12,800 nt of DNA from CAYLZW01 sp964388085 (GTDB taxonomy: Bacteria; Myxococcota; UBA727; CAYLZW01): positions 1-12,800 of the forward strand of contig CAYLZW010000164.1 of NCBI GenBank assembly GCA_964388085.1, given 5' to 3'. A program made the position numbers and the translations under genes. Under the pieces are notes generated by a model. It searched no databases, was not told the origin of the DNA, and saw only the letters and a list, made by a program, of their open reading frames with translations. Each line of letters opens with the position of its first letter. The first letter of the stretch is position 1. Shown here in pieces: positions 1-12,800 of this stretch.

Positions 1-196
1 TCGAACGCCGGGAATGTGGAGAAGGAGAGCCGGCCTGTCAAGACGCTCCTCGCGATCCCTGCGCGCCTCACGGACCGAGGCCCGGGGCACGTCGCCTGCA
101 CAGGTGCTCGCGCTCGAGGCCCGAAAGGCGGAGCGGGATGCGACAAGGCAGGGGCGCGCGGGGGAACGCCGCGCATGAACAGCAGGGGGGAGCGCC
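1..196. other. Upstream non-coding region before actA
   Basis: No gene is supported here. The open frames crossing this stretch continue out of frame through actA and read as arginine/alanine-rich shadow sequence. The region should hold the promoter of the respiratory cluster, but I find no convincing forward-strand -35/-10 pair. The only strong hexamer is a TTGACA on the reverse strand at 41-36, treated separately. A purine-rich ribosome binding site lies at its 3' end just before actA. Confidence 0.5.
187..192 (+). promoter_or_regulatory. Ribosome binding site of actA
   Basis: GGGGAG at 187-192, inside a longer G run, ends 4 bases before the ATG at 197. It supports that ATG over the out-of-frame ATG at 175, whose reading frame yields only shadow protein. 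Confidence 0.6.
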
Positions 197-892
197 ATGA
201 GGGCGCTCTTTCCGCGTTGGACGAACACGGCGGCGCTGCTCGGCGTCGTCCTGCTCGTCGCCACGCCGCTGCTGCTGGTCGCGTTCCTCATGGCGCTCGT
301 GCGCACGCCCTACGTGCAGCCGTACGAGGACCCGCCCGAGCAGCCCATCCCGTTCGATCACCGTCACCACGTGCGCGACGACGAGATCGACTGCCGCTAC
401 TGCCACTCCCTCGTCGAGGACTCGCCCTACGCCGGCGTGCCGTCGAGCGAGCTGTGCATGGGCTGTCACAACCAGATCTGGAACGACTCGCCGCTCTTGC
501 GGCCGCTGCGCGAGAGCTACTTCAGCGGCCGGCCCATCCGCTGGCGGCGCGTCTACGAGCTGCCGGACTTCGTGTTCTTCCACCACGGGGCGCACGTGCA
601 GCGCGGAGTCGGCTGCTCGAGCTGCCATGGCCGCGTGGATCGGATGGCCGCGGTCTACCGGCCCGTCCCGCTGACGATGGCGTGGTGCATCGACTGTCAC
701 CGGGATCCCGAGCCACACCTCCGGCCGCCGGGCCACATCACCGACATGGAGTGGCCCGCCTCGCCCGTGTTCTCGACGGGCCTCGTGCTGAACGCCGTCC
801 CCGAGCGAGCGCAGATCTCCGGTGACGCCGCGCGCCGAGGCGGCGAGCCGCTGATCCGTCCCCCCACCAACTGCAGCGGCTGCCACCGCTGA
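197..892 (+). CDS. actA: Alternative Complex III subunit ActA, membrane-anchored pentaheme cytochrome c
   Basis: This 231-residue protein is the pentaheme cytochrome subunit of ACIII, which carries electrons in the periplasm from the iron-sulfur subunit ActB towards the terminal acceptor. It has one hydrophobic segment at about residues 11-35, which looks like an uncleaved anchor. Five CXXCH heme c sites follow: C66-H70, C87-H91, C140-H144, C164-H168 and C226-H230. The paired histidines at 57-58 and 129-130 and the other scattered histidines are possible distal heme ligands. The last heme site lies two residues from the C-terminus, so the protein ends with heme-binding sequence. It is the first gene of the cluster, starts at an ATG with a good upstream purine run, and is followed 8 bases later by actB. 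Five hemes and one anchor match the family. I am confident of the identity; which residues are the distal ligands is inference. Confidence 0.95.
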   Translation: MRALFPRWTNTAALLGVVLLVATPLLLVAFLMALVRTPYVQPYEDPPEQPIPFDHRHHVRDDEIDCRYCHSLVEDSPYAGVPSSELCMGCHNQIWNDSPLLRPLRESYFSGRPIRWRRVYELPDFVFFHHGAHVQRGVGCSSCHGRVDRMAAVYRPVPLTMAWCIDCHRDPEPHLRPPGHITDMEWPASPVFSTGLVLNAVPERAQISGDAARRGGEPLIRPPTNCSGCHR

Positions 893-896
893 GGAG
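893..896 (+). promoter_or_regulatory. Ribosome binding site deciding the GTG start of actB
   Basis: GGAG at 893-896 directly follows the actA stop codon (TGA, 890-892) and lies 4 bases before GTG at 901. No ATG in the actB frame is better placed, and starting here preserves the family's N-terminal extension ahead of the twin-arginine motif. Confidence 0.6.
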
Positions 897-900
897 CGAC

Positions 901-3918
<3,018 letters not shown>

Positions 3919-3919
3919 C

Positions 3920-5337
<1,418 letters not shown>

Positions 5338-5341
<4 letters not shown>

Positions 5342-5874
5342 AGGGCGCGGTCATGGCCGAGTTCCCCTCGCCCGAGACGCTCGCCGCCGCGCTCCGCGAG
5401 CTGCGCGCCCGGGGCTACCAGCGGCTCGACGCCTACACCCCCTACCCCATCGACGACGTCATCGACGCGCTCGCGCTGCCTGCCTCGCCCATCCCCTGGT
5501 TCGTGTTCGGCGGCGCCGCGTTCGGCGGAGGGCTCGCTTACGCCGTGCAGTGGTTCACGACCGCCATCGCCTACCGGCTGAACGTCGGCGGGCGGCCGTT
5601 TCACCCGGGGCCCGCGTTCGTCCCCATCACCTACGAGCTGGCCACGCTCTTCGGCGCGCTCGTCGGCTTCGTGGCGTTCTTCTTTCTCGTGCGGCTGCCG
5701 CGCCCGTGGCACCCGGTGTTCGAGGTCGAGGGCTTCGAGAGCGTGTCCGCCGACAAGTTCTGGCTGCGCGCCTTTGGCCTACGCGTCGACGAGGACGGCA
5801 GCGAGCTGGCGGAGGCCTTCGCCGCGCTGCAGGACCTCGGCGCGTCGCGCATCGTCGTCGAGGAGGCCGCATGA
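5338..5874 (+). CDS. actD: Alternative Complex III subunit ActD (DUF3341 family)
   Basis: This 178-residue protein is the cofactor-free ActD subunit of ACIII, which packs beside ActC in the membrane. A soluble N-terminal domain (1-50) holds the family motif YTPYPIDD (33-40). Two membrane segments follow at about 53-76 and 95-117, and between them lies NVGGRPFHPGPAFVPITYEL (82-101), a conserved stretch in the family. The C-terminal part (120-178) is soluble and ends in DLGASRIVVEE, a form often seen in ActD. The start ATG at 5338 overlaps the actC stop, with GAGGAGG at 5324-5330 seven bases upstream. A second in-frame ATG at codon 6 would be possible but is less well placed. The frame is open far upstream inside actC, but that part is arginine/histidine-rich shadow sequence. 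Its contribution to proton movement or assembly is not settled by the sequence. Confidence 0.93.
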
Positions 5875-6512
5875 GCCGCCGCTCCCTCGTCGCCGGCGCG
5901 TCCCTGATCACCCTCGGCGTCGCCTCCTGCCAGGTGGGCGGCGCCTTCGAGCCACCGCAGGGAGGGCTGCAGCGCATGATCGATCAGCCGCGCTATGACG
6001 CCTTCGCGGCGAGCGGGTTCTTCGACGACCAGCTCACCATGCGGCAGCCGCCCGATGGGACCGTGCCGTTCGGCGCCGGCGCGTCCCCCGCGGAGCCCCG
6101 CGGCGTCGTCTCGGGCGAGTACGTCGCGCGTGTCCCGCTCACCTTGACGCCGGCGCTGCTCGAGCTCGGACGAGAGCGCTACGACATCGTTTGCGCCACC
6201 TGCCACGGCGTCCTCGGCGCCGCGGACACGCCGGTCGCGCGCAACATGGAGCTGCGTCCTCCCCCCGCGCTGGTGACGCCGCCCGTCGTCAGCTACCCGG
6301 CCGGACGCATCTACGAGGCCATCCGCGAAGGCTACGGCTTCATGCCGTCGTACGCCGCCCTGCTGAGCATCGAGCAGCGCTGGGCCGTGGTCGCTTACGT
6401 GAAGGCGCTGCAGCGCAGCCAGAACGCGACGCTCGCGGACGTCCCCGCCGACGTGCGCGAGCAATTGCGAAACGCGCCGCCGGCGGACAGCGCGTCAGGG
6501 CGCGCGCCATGA
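5871..6512 (+). CDS. actE: Alternative Complex III subunit ActE, monoheme cytochrome c lipoprotein
   Basis: This 213-residue protein is the monoheme cytochrome c subunit of ACIII, a likely exit point for electrons to the oxidase. It has a short lipoprotein signal with lipobox VASC, giving a lipidated C20. The cytochrome domain has one heme site, CATCH (C108, C111, H112), and a probable distal methionine M158 in GFMPSY. The segment LELGRERYDIVCATCHG is typical of the family, as is the preceding region with QPRYD (39-43). The C-terminal tail (from about 185) is hydrophilic and probably disordered. The ATG overlaps the actD stop (ATGA, 5871-5874) and the stop overlaps the actF start (ATGA, 6509-6512), so translation is probably coupled. 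The frame upstream of 5871 is shadow sequence of actD. Confidence 0.94.
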   Translation: MSRRSLVAGASLITLGVASCQVGGAFEPPQGGLQRMIDQPRYDAFAASGFFDDQLTMRQPPDGTVPFGAGASPAEPRGVVSGEYVARVPLTLTPALLELGRERYDIVCATCHGVLGAADTPVARNMELRPPPALVTPPVVSYPAGRIYEAIREGYGFMPSYAALLSIEQRWAVVAYVKALQRSQNATLADVPADVREQLRNAPPADSASGRAP

Positions 6513-7672
6513 AGCACGCGGGCCTCATCGTCACGAGCGCGCTCGCCGGCGTGCTAGGGCTCCTGCTGCTCGGCTTCGGGTACCTCGGCGCTCCGCGGCA
6601 CGCGCTCTTCTCGTACCTCACCGTCTACCTGTACGTGCTGACGCTGGCGCTCGGCTCGCTGGTGCTGCTGTTCATCGGCCACGTTACGCGCGCGCGCTGG
6701 TTCGTCGTCATGCGGCGCGCACCCGAGCTGTTCACCGCGCTGTTTCCGCTGCTCGCGCTGCTGGCGCTGCCGCTGCTCTGGCAGCTACCGGAGCTCTACC
6801 CATGGGCAAGGCCGCTCGACGAGCTGCCGCGGCACATCGCCTCTGCCGTCGAGGAGAAGCGCGGCTATCTGAGCGTGCCGTTCTTCGTGCTGCGCGCCGC
6901 CGGCTATCTGCTCTTCTGGATCGTCACCGCCGAGCTCCTGCGCCTCTGGTCTCGACGGCAAGACCACGACGACGACGCCGCGCTCGCGTGGCGCCAGCGC
7001 GCGTTGTCGGCCGGCCTCTTGCCCGCCTTCGCCTTCACGCTGACGTTCGCGAGCTTCGACTGGATCATGTCGCTGACGCCCACCTGGTACTCGAACGCGC
7101 TCGGCTTCTATCTCTTCACCGGCGCGTTCATCGGCGGCCTGGCGCTGCTCATCGTCGTCGGTGAGCGCGCGCGCTTCTCGCTGCGACTCGCGCGCGACAG
7201 CGAGCGATCGCTCTTCCACGTCGCCGGCAAGCTGCTGTTGGTCGCCGTCATCCTGTGGGCCTACATCGCCTTCTCGCAGTTCTTCCTGATGTGGATCGCG
7301 GACCTGCCGGAAGAGGTGAGCTGGTACGCGCCCCGGATGCGCGGCGAGTGGGGCGTCGTGGGCGTCGTCCTCGTCGTCACGCACTTCGCGCTGCCCTTCC
7401 TCGCGCTGCTGTCGAAGCCGCTCAAGCGCCGGCCGCGCGCGCTCTCCGTCGTCGCCTGGTGGCTGCTCGGCGCGCACTTCATCGATCTCTATTGGCTCGT
7501 TTTCCCGACGCTGCATCCCGACGGGCTCTACCTCGACTGGATGACGCCGGCCGCGCTCCTCGGCGTCGGCGGTCTCTGTGTGGCCTTCACCGCCCTGCGC
7601 GCGCGCGGCGCGGCGTTGCTCCCCCGTCGTGATCCGCTGCTCGAGGCGGGCCTGGAGTACCGCACGCGATGA
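6509..7672 (+). CDS. actF: Alternative Complex III subunit ActF, second NrfD-like membrane subunit
   Basis: This 387-residue polytopic protein is the second large membrane subunit of ACIII, related to ActC and thought to take part in proton translocation or structural support. About ten hydrophobic segments are visible. Family-typical segments are FASFDWIMSLTPTWYSN (180-196), WAYIAFSQFFLMWIADLPEE (250-269) and the helix with H323 and D326 (GAHFIDLYW). The DWIMS acidic residue D184, D265 and D326 are candidate proton-path residues; this is inference from their position in or near membrane segments. A charged loop QDHDDDAA (151-158) is unusual in its four acidic residues, but lies in a predicted soluble loop. 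It starts at the ATG overlapping the actE stop and ends in an ATGA overlap with the next small gene. No cofactor motif is present, as expected. Confidence 0.93.
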   Translation: MKHAGLIVTSALAGVLGLLLLGFGYLGAPRHALFSYLTVYLYVLTLALGSLVLLFIGHVTRARWFVVMRRAPELFTALFPLLALLALPLLWQLPELYPWARPLDELPRHIASAVEEKRGYLSVPFFVLRAAGYLLFWIVTAELLRLWSRRQDHDDDAALAWRQRALSAGLLPAFAFTLTFASFDWIMSLTPTWYSNALGFYLFTGAFIGGLALLIVVGERARFSLRLARDSERSLFHVAGKLLLVAVILWAYIAFSQFFLMWIADLPEEVSWYAPRMRGEWGVVGVVLVVTHFALPFLALLSKPLKRRPRALSVVAWWLLGAHFIDLYWLVFPTLHPDGLYLDWMTPAALLGVGGLCVAFTALRARGAALLPRRDPLLEAGLEYRTR

Positions 7673-8028
7673 GCTTCCCCGTCCGCCAGGCCAAGGATCT
7701 CGTGAACCGCCGGGTCATCCTGATGCTCGCGGCGCTCGGCGTCCTCGTCGTCATCTTCGCGTCCGCGGTGCCGGCGTGGATGCTCGAGTCGCGCTCACTG
7801 CTCTCGCTCGACGCCCCGGCGCGAGAGGCTGCGGCGCCCGCTGCGCCGCGCGAGATCAACATCGTCGACCAGACCCTGCTCGAGGCGACGGGCCAGGCCG
7901 CCCCCACGACGCATGAACAGCAGCGTCAGCTGCTCGAGCGCTATGGCTGGGTCGATCGCGCGCGCGGCGTCGTGCGCATCCCCATCGAGCGGGCCATGAG
8001 GCTGACCCTCGAGGAGCGCGCGCCATGA
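7669..8028 (+). CDS. Unnamed small single-pass membrane protein between ACIII and caa3 oxidase genes
   Basis: I do not recognise a named family for this 119-residue protein. A short positively charged N-terminus (RQAKDLVNRR, 6-15) is followed by one strong membrane segment at about 16-36. By the positive-inside rule the remainder is periplasmic. That part has an alanine/proline linker (49-60), then INIVDQTLLE (63-72) and a C-terminal block YGWVDRARGVVRIPIERAM (92-110) that reads like a constrained folded or binding motif. There is no cysteine, heme site or metal motif. I have the impression that similar GWVDR...IPI-type sequences occur in other oxidase/ACIII gene clusters, but cannot confirm it here. 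It overlaps both neighbours as ATGA (7669-7672 and 8025-8028), so it is made in step with both complexes. It could be an ActG-like accessory subunit, a supercomplex linker or an assembly factor. The coding call is firm; the function is unknown. Confidence 0.85.
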   Translation: MSFPVRQAKDLVNRRVILMLAALGVLVVIFASAVPAWMLESRSLLSLDAPAREAAAPAAPREINIVDQTLLEATGQAAPTTHEQQRQLLERYGWVDRARGVVRIPIERAMRLTLEERAP

Positions 8029-9103
8029 ACGAGCTCTTTCGCACGCTCCTGTTCCTGCCGCCGCAGGCGTCGAGCGTCGCCCTCGAGGTGGACTGGCTGC
8101 ACTACTCCGTCATCGGCGTGACCATGGTCGGCTCCACCGGCGTGTTTCTGCTGGCCACCTGGTGGCTGGTTCGCTTCCGTCGTCGTGGCGCGCGCGGGCC
8201 CACGGCGCGCATCAGCATGCCGCCGGCGCTCGAGATCGGCCTCATCAGCGGCACGCTGGCGCTCTTCCTCGTCTGGTGGGGGATCGGCTTCGCGCAGTTC
8301 ATTCACCAGGAGGCGCCGCCCGACGACGCCATGCGCGTGCACGTCATCGGCAAGCAGTGGATGTGGAAGTTCGCCTACCCGGACGGCAGGAGCAGCATCA
8401 ACGTGCTGACCGTGCCCGAAGGCCAGCCCGTGCAGCTCGTCATGACCTCGCGCGACGTCATCCACAGCTTCTTCGTGCCCGCCTTCCGCTTGAAGCAAGA
8501 CGTCGTCCCCGGCACCTACCTGTCGCTCTGGTTCGAGGCCTCGCGTGCGGGCGTGTATCCCATCTATTGCGCCGAGTACTGCGGTCTACAGCACTCGCGC
8601 ATGCGCGCGACCGTCGTCGTGCTCGACGCCGACGAGTACACGAGGTGGCTGCGCGATCCGGCGGCCGATCCGGTGCCCGCGGGCGTTGCCCTGCGGCCGT
8701 CCGCGCTCGAGCGAGAGGCGCGAGGCGGCGACATGGTGCAACAAGGCCTCGACGTCGCCGCCCGCCACGGCTGCCTCGCCTGTCACACGCTCGACGGCCA
8801 GCGGCACATCGGCCCGAGCTGGGCCGGGCGCTTCGGCGGACAAGCGGAGTTGATCGGGCAAGAGCCCGTCCTCATCGACGAGGCCTACCTCACGCGCTCC
8901 ATGATGGACCCGCTCGCCGACCTGGTCGCGGGCTTCCCGCCGCTGATGCCTTCCTATCGCGGCCTGCTCAGCGCCGCCGAGACGGGCGCCCTCGTCGAGC
9001 TCATCCGCTCGCTGCGCGACCGCCCCATCGCTCCCGTGGTCGATCTGCTGCCGACGAGCGACGCAGACGCCGGACCTGAACCCCAGCCAGAGCGAGAGGC
9101 GCC

Positions 9104-9107
<4 letters not shown>
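8025..9107 (+). CDS. coxB: Cytochrome c oxidase subunit II with CuA site and fused cytochrome c domain (caa3 type)
   Basis: This 360-residue subunit accepts electrons and passes them to heme a of CoxA. It has two membrane segments at about 26-50 and 70-92. A periplasmic cupredoxin domain follows, beginning with VIGKQWMWKFAYP (107-119). CuA ligands are all present: H147, C182, E184 (backbone), C186, H190 and M193, in the motif CAEYCGLQHSRM. A C-terminal cytochrome c domain (about 235-332) has heme site CLACH (C250, C253, H254) and a probable distal methionine M308 in PPLMPSY. The fused heme domain defines the caa3 type, so no separate soluble cytochrome c is needed to feed CuA. The C-terminal 30 residues are acidic and proline-rich. 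The ATG overlaps the preceding stop, and the stop overlaps the coxA start (9104-9107). No cleaved signal peptide is evident. Confidence 0.97.
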
Positions 9108-10736
<1,629 letters not shown>

Positions 10737-10744
<8 letters not shown>

Positions 10745-11399
10745 GCGCAGCGGAGCGCAGCGTCCGGCGCACGCGGACCACTTCGCGAGCCTGGAGCAGC
10801 AGGTCCACGCCGCGCGCCTCGGCATGTGGCTCTTCCTGGCCAGCGAGGTGCTGCTCTTTGGTGCCCTGTTCAGCCTGTACGCGACCTATCGCGCGGTCTT
10901 CCCGGACACCGTCTCGTTCGGCGTCGGACACAACGCGCGCCTGCTCGGCTCGCTCAACACGCTCATCCTGCTCACCAGCAGCTTCACGGTGGCGACGAGC
11001 ACCGTGCTGCAAGAGCGCGGCAAGCGCCGGCTCGCGACCCTGTGCCTCCTCCTCACGTTGCTGCTGGCCGGCGGCTTCCTCGTCGTCAAGGGCACAGAGT
11101 ACGCGCAGCACTACCACGAGGGGATCTACGTCACCGGCCGCGGCCCGTTCTTCACCGAGCACGCGCTGCCGGGGCTGCCGATCTTCTTTTTGCTCTACTA
11201 CCTGATGACGGGGCTGCACGCGGTCCACGTCATCATCGGCATGGGCGTGCTCACCTGGCTCACCCTCCGGCTGACGCGCGGCCGCCTCGAGCCGCCACAC
11301 GAGCACCCGCTGCACATCGGCGCGCTGTACTGGCATCTCGTCGACCTCATCTGGCTCTTTCTCTGGCCGCTCTTCTACTTGACCGGCGGAGGTCATTGA
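10737..11399 (+). CDS. coxC: Cytochrome c oxidase subunit III, five-helix form
   Basis: This 220-residue integral membrane subunit stabilises subunit I and its proton uptake. About five hydrophobic segments are visible, starting with LGMWLFLASEVLLFGALF (28-45). This is the five-helix form typical of caa3 oxidases, lacking the first two helices of mitochondrial subunit III. Characteristic residues include E37 within SEVLLFG, KGTEY (118-122), the GLHAVHVIIGMG helix (159-170) and YWHLVDLIWLFLWPLFYL (198-215). The ATG at 10737 overlaps the last 8 bases of coxA, and GAGGGG (10727-10732) lies 4 bases upstream, which supports this start. The stop shares one base with the coxD start (TGATG, 11397-11401). 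Confidence 0.96.
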
Positions 11400-11752
11400 T
11401 GAGCGACGAGGCTACGACGCTGTCCGGCTCGCTCGGCGCCCTCGCCGGCACCTTCGTGCTGCTGCTCTTGCTCGCGGCGCTCTCGTTCGGATTGTCCTAT
11501 CTTCCGCTCGGCGCCTGGGAGCTGCCGCTCGCGCTCGTCATCGCCGCGCTGAAGGCCGCGTTGGTGCTGGCGGTGTTCATGGAGCTGCGCGTGTCAGGCT
11601 TTTTGCCGCGCCTCCTCGTGCTCGTCATGATCGTGTGGCTGTGCCTGCTCATGAGCTTCATGGTGCTCGACGTGCTGACCCGTCAAGGCAGCGGTGTGCG
11701 CGTTCCCGAGGCGGCCGCCCCCGCCGCGTGGAACGTGGGTGGGTTGCGGTAG
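11399..11752 (+). CDS. coxD: Cytochrome c oxidase subunit IV (small bacterial COX4-type subunit)
   Basis: This 117-residue protein is the small fourth subunit of bacterial heme-copper oxidases, thought to help assembly or stability of the copper centre region. Three hydrophobic segments lie at about 14-35, 42-62 and 69-93. The middle segment carries the family pattern with a lysine and a downstream Phe-Met-Glu: AALKAALVLAVFMEL (49-63). The C-terminal 24 residues are hydrophilic and proline/alanine-rich. The ATG at 11399 overlaps the coxC stop, with GGAGGT at 11388-11393 five bases upstream. It is the last recognised gene of the respiratory cluster. I see no hairpin-plus-T-run terminator after its stop at 11750-11752. 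Confidence 0.9.
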   Translation: MSDEATTLSGSLGALAGTFVLLLLLAALSFGLSYLPLGAWELPLALVIAALKAALVLAVFMELRVSGFLPRLLVLVMIVWLCLLMSFMVLDVLTRQGSGVRVPEAAAPAAWNVGGLR

Positions 11753-11755
11753 ACT
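11750..11755 (+). promoter_or_regulatory. Candidate -10 element for a leaderless or near-leaderless transcript
   Basis: TAGACT at 11750-11755 matches TATAAT at 4 of 6 positions, including the key T, A and final T, and overlaps the coxD stop codon. The ATG at 11764 lies 8 bases beyond it, about where transcription would start. No Shine-Dalgarno sequence sits in the 11-base gap. No TTGACA-like -35 is seen 16-18 bases upstream, so the call is weak. Confidence 0.3.
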
Positions 11756-11763
11756 CGGCGGCC

Positions 11764-12800
11764 ATGCCCCGCTTCAAGCTCCTTTCTGCGCTGCTCGCGC
11801 TCTCTCTGTTTGCCGCTCCCGTCGGCGCCGCGGCGACGGACGAGGACACGCCCGACCAGAAGGTGCGCGTGCTCGTGCTCGATCCGACCGGACCCAAGTT
11901 CTCTGTCGCCGACCGACGCACCTTCGCGGGCCTCATCGGCTCGTCGCTGGCGCGCTGGCCGATCTTCGACGTGCTCACGACGCAGGACATGAAGAAGGCG
12001 GTCGATCTGGCCGCGCAACGACAACTGCTCGGCTGCGCGAGCGACGCCTGCCTCGCGGACGTCGCCGGCATCGCCGACGCCCAGCTCGTCGTGTTCGGCG
12101 ACGTGAACCGCCTCGGCAAGCTGCTCATCATCAACCTGAACCTGTTCGACTCGGCCGCCAACAAGAGCGTCGGGCGCGTCTCCGTCGAGGCGCCGAGCGT
12201 CGAGCTGTTGCCCTCCTTCTTGCGCCAGCAGACCGACGAGCTCGTCAAGGACGCCATCAGCGAGTACCGCGCCCGTGGCAACGCCAGCAGCGAGTGCCCG
12301 CCGAACATGGTGCGCATCCCCGCCGGGCAGTTCTTCATGGGCGCGGACGAAGACGACAAGGACCCGCTGCTGAAGAACGCCAAGCCCTCGCACAACGTCA
12401 CGCTCGACGCGTTCTGCATCGACCGCTACGAGGTCACCGTCGCCGACTACAAGCACTGCACCAGCACGGGCAAGTGCCGGCGCGCGAGCCGCACGGTGTC
12501 GTGGCCGAACCTGAAGCCGGAGTCCGAGAAGCTCTACAGCCCGCTCTGTAACGGCAACAACGACGCGCTGGCGCGCCACCCCATCAACTGCATCGATTGG
12601 CGCTCGGCGAAGCGCTACTGCGAGGCGCAAGGCGCGCGCCTGCCGACGGAGGCCGAGTGGGAGTTCGCGACGCGCGGCCCCGACGGGCGCCGCTATCCCT
12701 GGGGCGACGACAAGCCCACCGCCCACGATCTGAACGCCTGCGGCACCGAGTGCGCGGCGTGGGCGAAGGCGCATGGGACGAAGGCGAAGACGCTCTACAA
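11764..12800 (+). CDS. Secreted protein with FGE-sulfatase (SUMF1-like) domain, 3' end beyond the window
   Basis: The first 345 codons are present; the frame is open at the window edge. A signal peptide (about 1-23, hydrophobic core LLSALLALSLFAAPVG) indicates export. Residues about 33-170 form an alpha/beta-looking region with VRVLVLDPTG, then CASDACLADVAGIADAQLVV (91-110) and FGDVNRLG. This recalls CsgG/LpoB/TolB-type periplasmic domains of myxobacterial proteins, but the assignment is tentative. From about 178 an FGE-sulfatase domain begins: MVRIPAGQFFMG (182-193), CIDRYEVTVADY (218-229), HPINCIDWRSAKRYCEAQG (272-290), then RLPTEAEWEFATRG (292-305) and YPWGDD (311-316). The active-site cysteine pair of true formylglycine-generating enzymes lies later and cannot be judged. 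Cysteines are numerous (91, 96, 178, 218, 232, 238, 262, 276, 286, 326, 330), suggesting disulfides outside the cytoplasm. It lies 11 bases after coxD but has no obvious respiratory role. It may be a binding or regulatory protein rather than an enzyme. Confidence 0.88.
   Translation, partial: MPRFKLLSALLALSLFAAPVGAAATDEDTPDQKVRVLVLDPTGPKFSVADRRTFAGLIGSSLARWPIFDVLTTQDMKKAVDLAAQRQLLGCASDACLADVAGIADAQLVVFGDVNRLGKLLIINLNLFDSAANKSVGRVSVEAPSVELLPSFLRQQTDELVKDAISEYRARGNASSECPPNMVRIPAGQFFMGADEDDKDPLLKNAKPSHNVTLDAFCIDRYEVTVADYKHCTSTGKCRRASRTVSWPNLKPESEKLYSPLCNGNNDALARHPINCIDWRSAKRYCEAQGARLPTEAEWEFATRGPDGRRYPWGDDKPTAHDLNACGTECAAWAKAHGTKAKTLY

Noticed and set aside
16..825. Long forward reading frame covering the upstream region and most of actA
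   Set aside because: Its product is arginine/alanine-rich low-complexity sequence with no domain, and it overlaps the pentaheme ActA in another frame. It is a product of GC-rich DNA having few stop codons.
11753..11763. Transcription terminator between coxD and the FGE-domain gene
   Set aside because: The gap is only 11 bases, with no hairpin and no T run, so read-through is likely unless a terminator acts within coding sequence.

Overview
The window is a GC-rich stretch from a bacterium. It is almost wholly filled by one forward-strand respiratory gene cluster, actA-actB-actC-actD-actE-actF-(small unnamed gene)-coxB-coxA-coxC-coxD, followed by the first 345 codons of an unrelated secreted protein. 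Codon third positions are nearly always G or C. The Alternative Complex III plus caa3-oxidase arrangement, and the downstream protein pairing a possible CsgG/LpoB-like N-terminus with an FGE-sulfatase domain, both suggest a myxobacterium or related deltaproteobacterial lineage. That assignment is an inference; no rRNA or other taxonomic marker is present.

Layout: positions 1-196 are upstream DNA with no gene I can support. Positions 197-7672 encode a complete Alternative Complex III (ACIII, quinol:cytochrome c oxidoreductase): pentaheme ActA, iron-sulfur/molybdopterin-like ActB, NrfD-type ActC, DUF3341-type ActD, monoheme lipoprotein ActE and NrfD-type ActF. Positions 7669-8028 encode a 119-residue single-pass membrane protein I cannot name. 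Positions 8025-11752 encode the four subunits of a caa3-type oxygen reductase: CoxB carrying CuA and a fused cytochrome c domain, CoxA of the A2 (YS-motif) type, CoxC and CoxD. From actC onward each gene start overlaps the preceding stop by 1-8 bases, mostly as ATGA. ActA/actB and actB/actC are separated by 8 bases and 1 base. This is the pattern of a single, translationally coupled transcript. From 11764 to the window end runs a partial gene for an exported protein with an FGE-sulfatase (SUMF1-like) domain.

How the genes work together (family knowledge plus gene order): quinol is oxidised at the ActC membrane subunit, and possibly ActF. Electrons pass through the ActB iron-sulfur clusters and the ActA/ActE hemes to the CoxB cytochrome domain, CuA, heme a and the heme a3-CuB site in CoxA, where oxygen is reduced to water. 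Complete co-linearity and the absence of a separate soluble cytochrome c gene fit a physical ACIII-caa3 supercomplex. Nearly everything here belongs to known families. The least explained parts are the 119-residue protein between the two complexes and the domain pairing of the last gene. I see no mobile element, CRISPR array, tRNA or rRNA.
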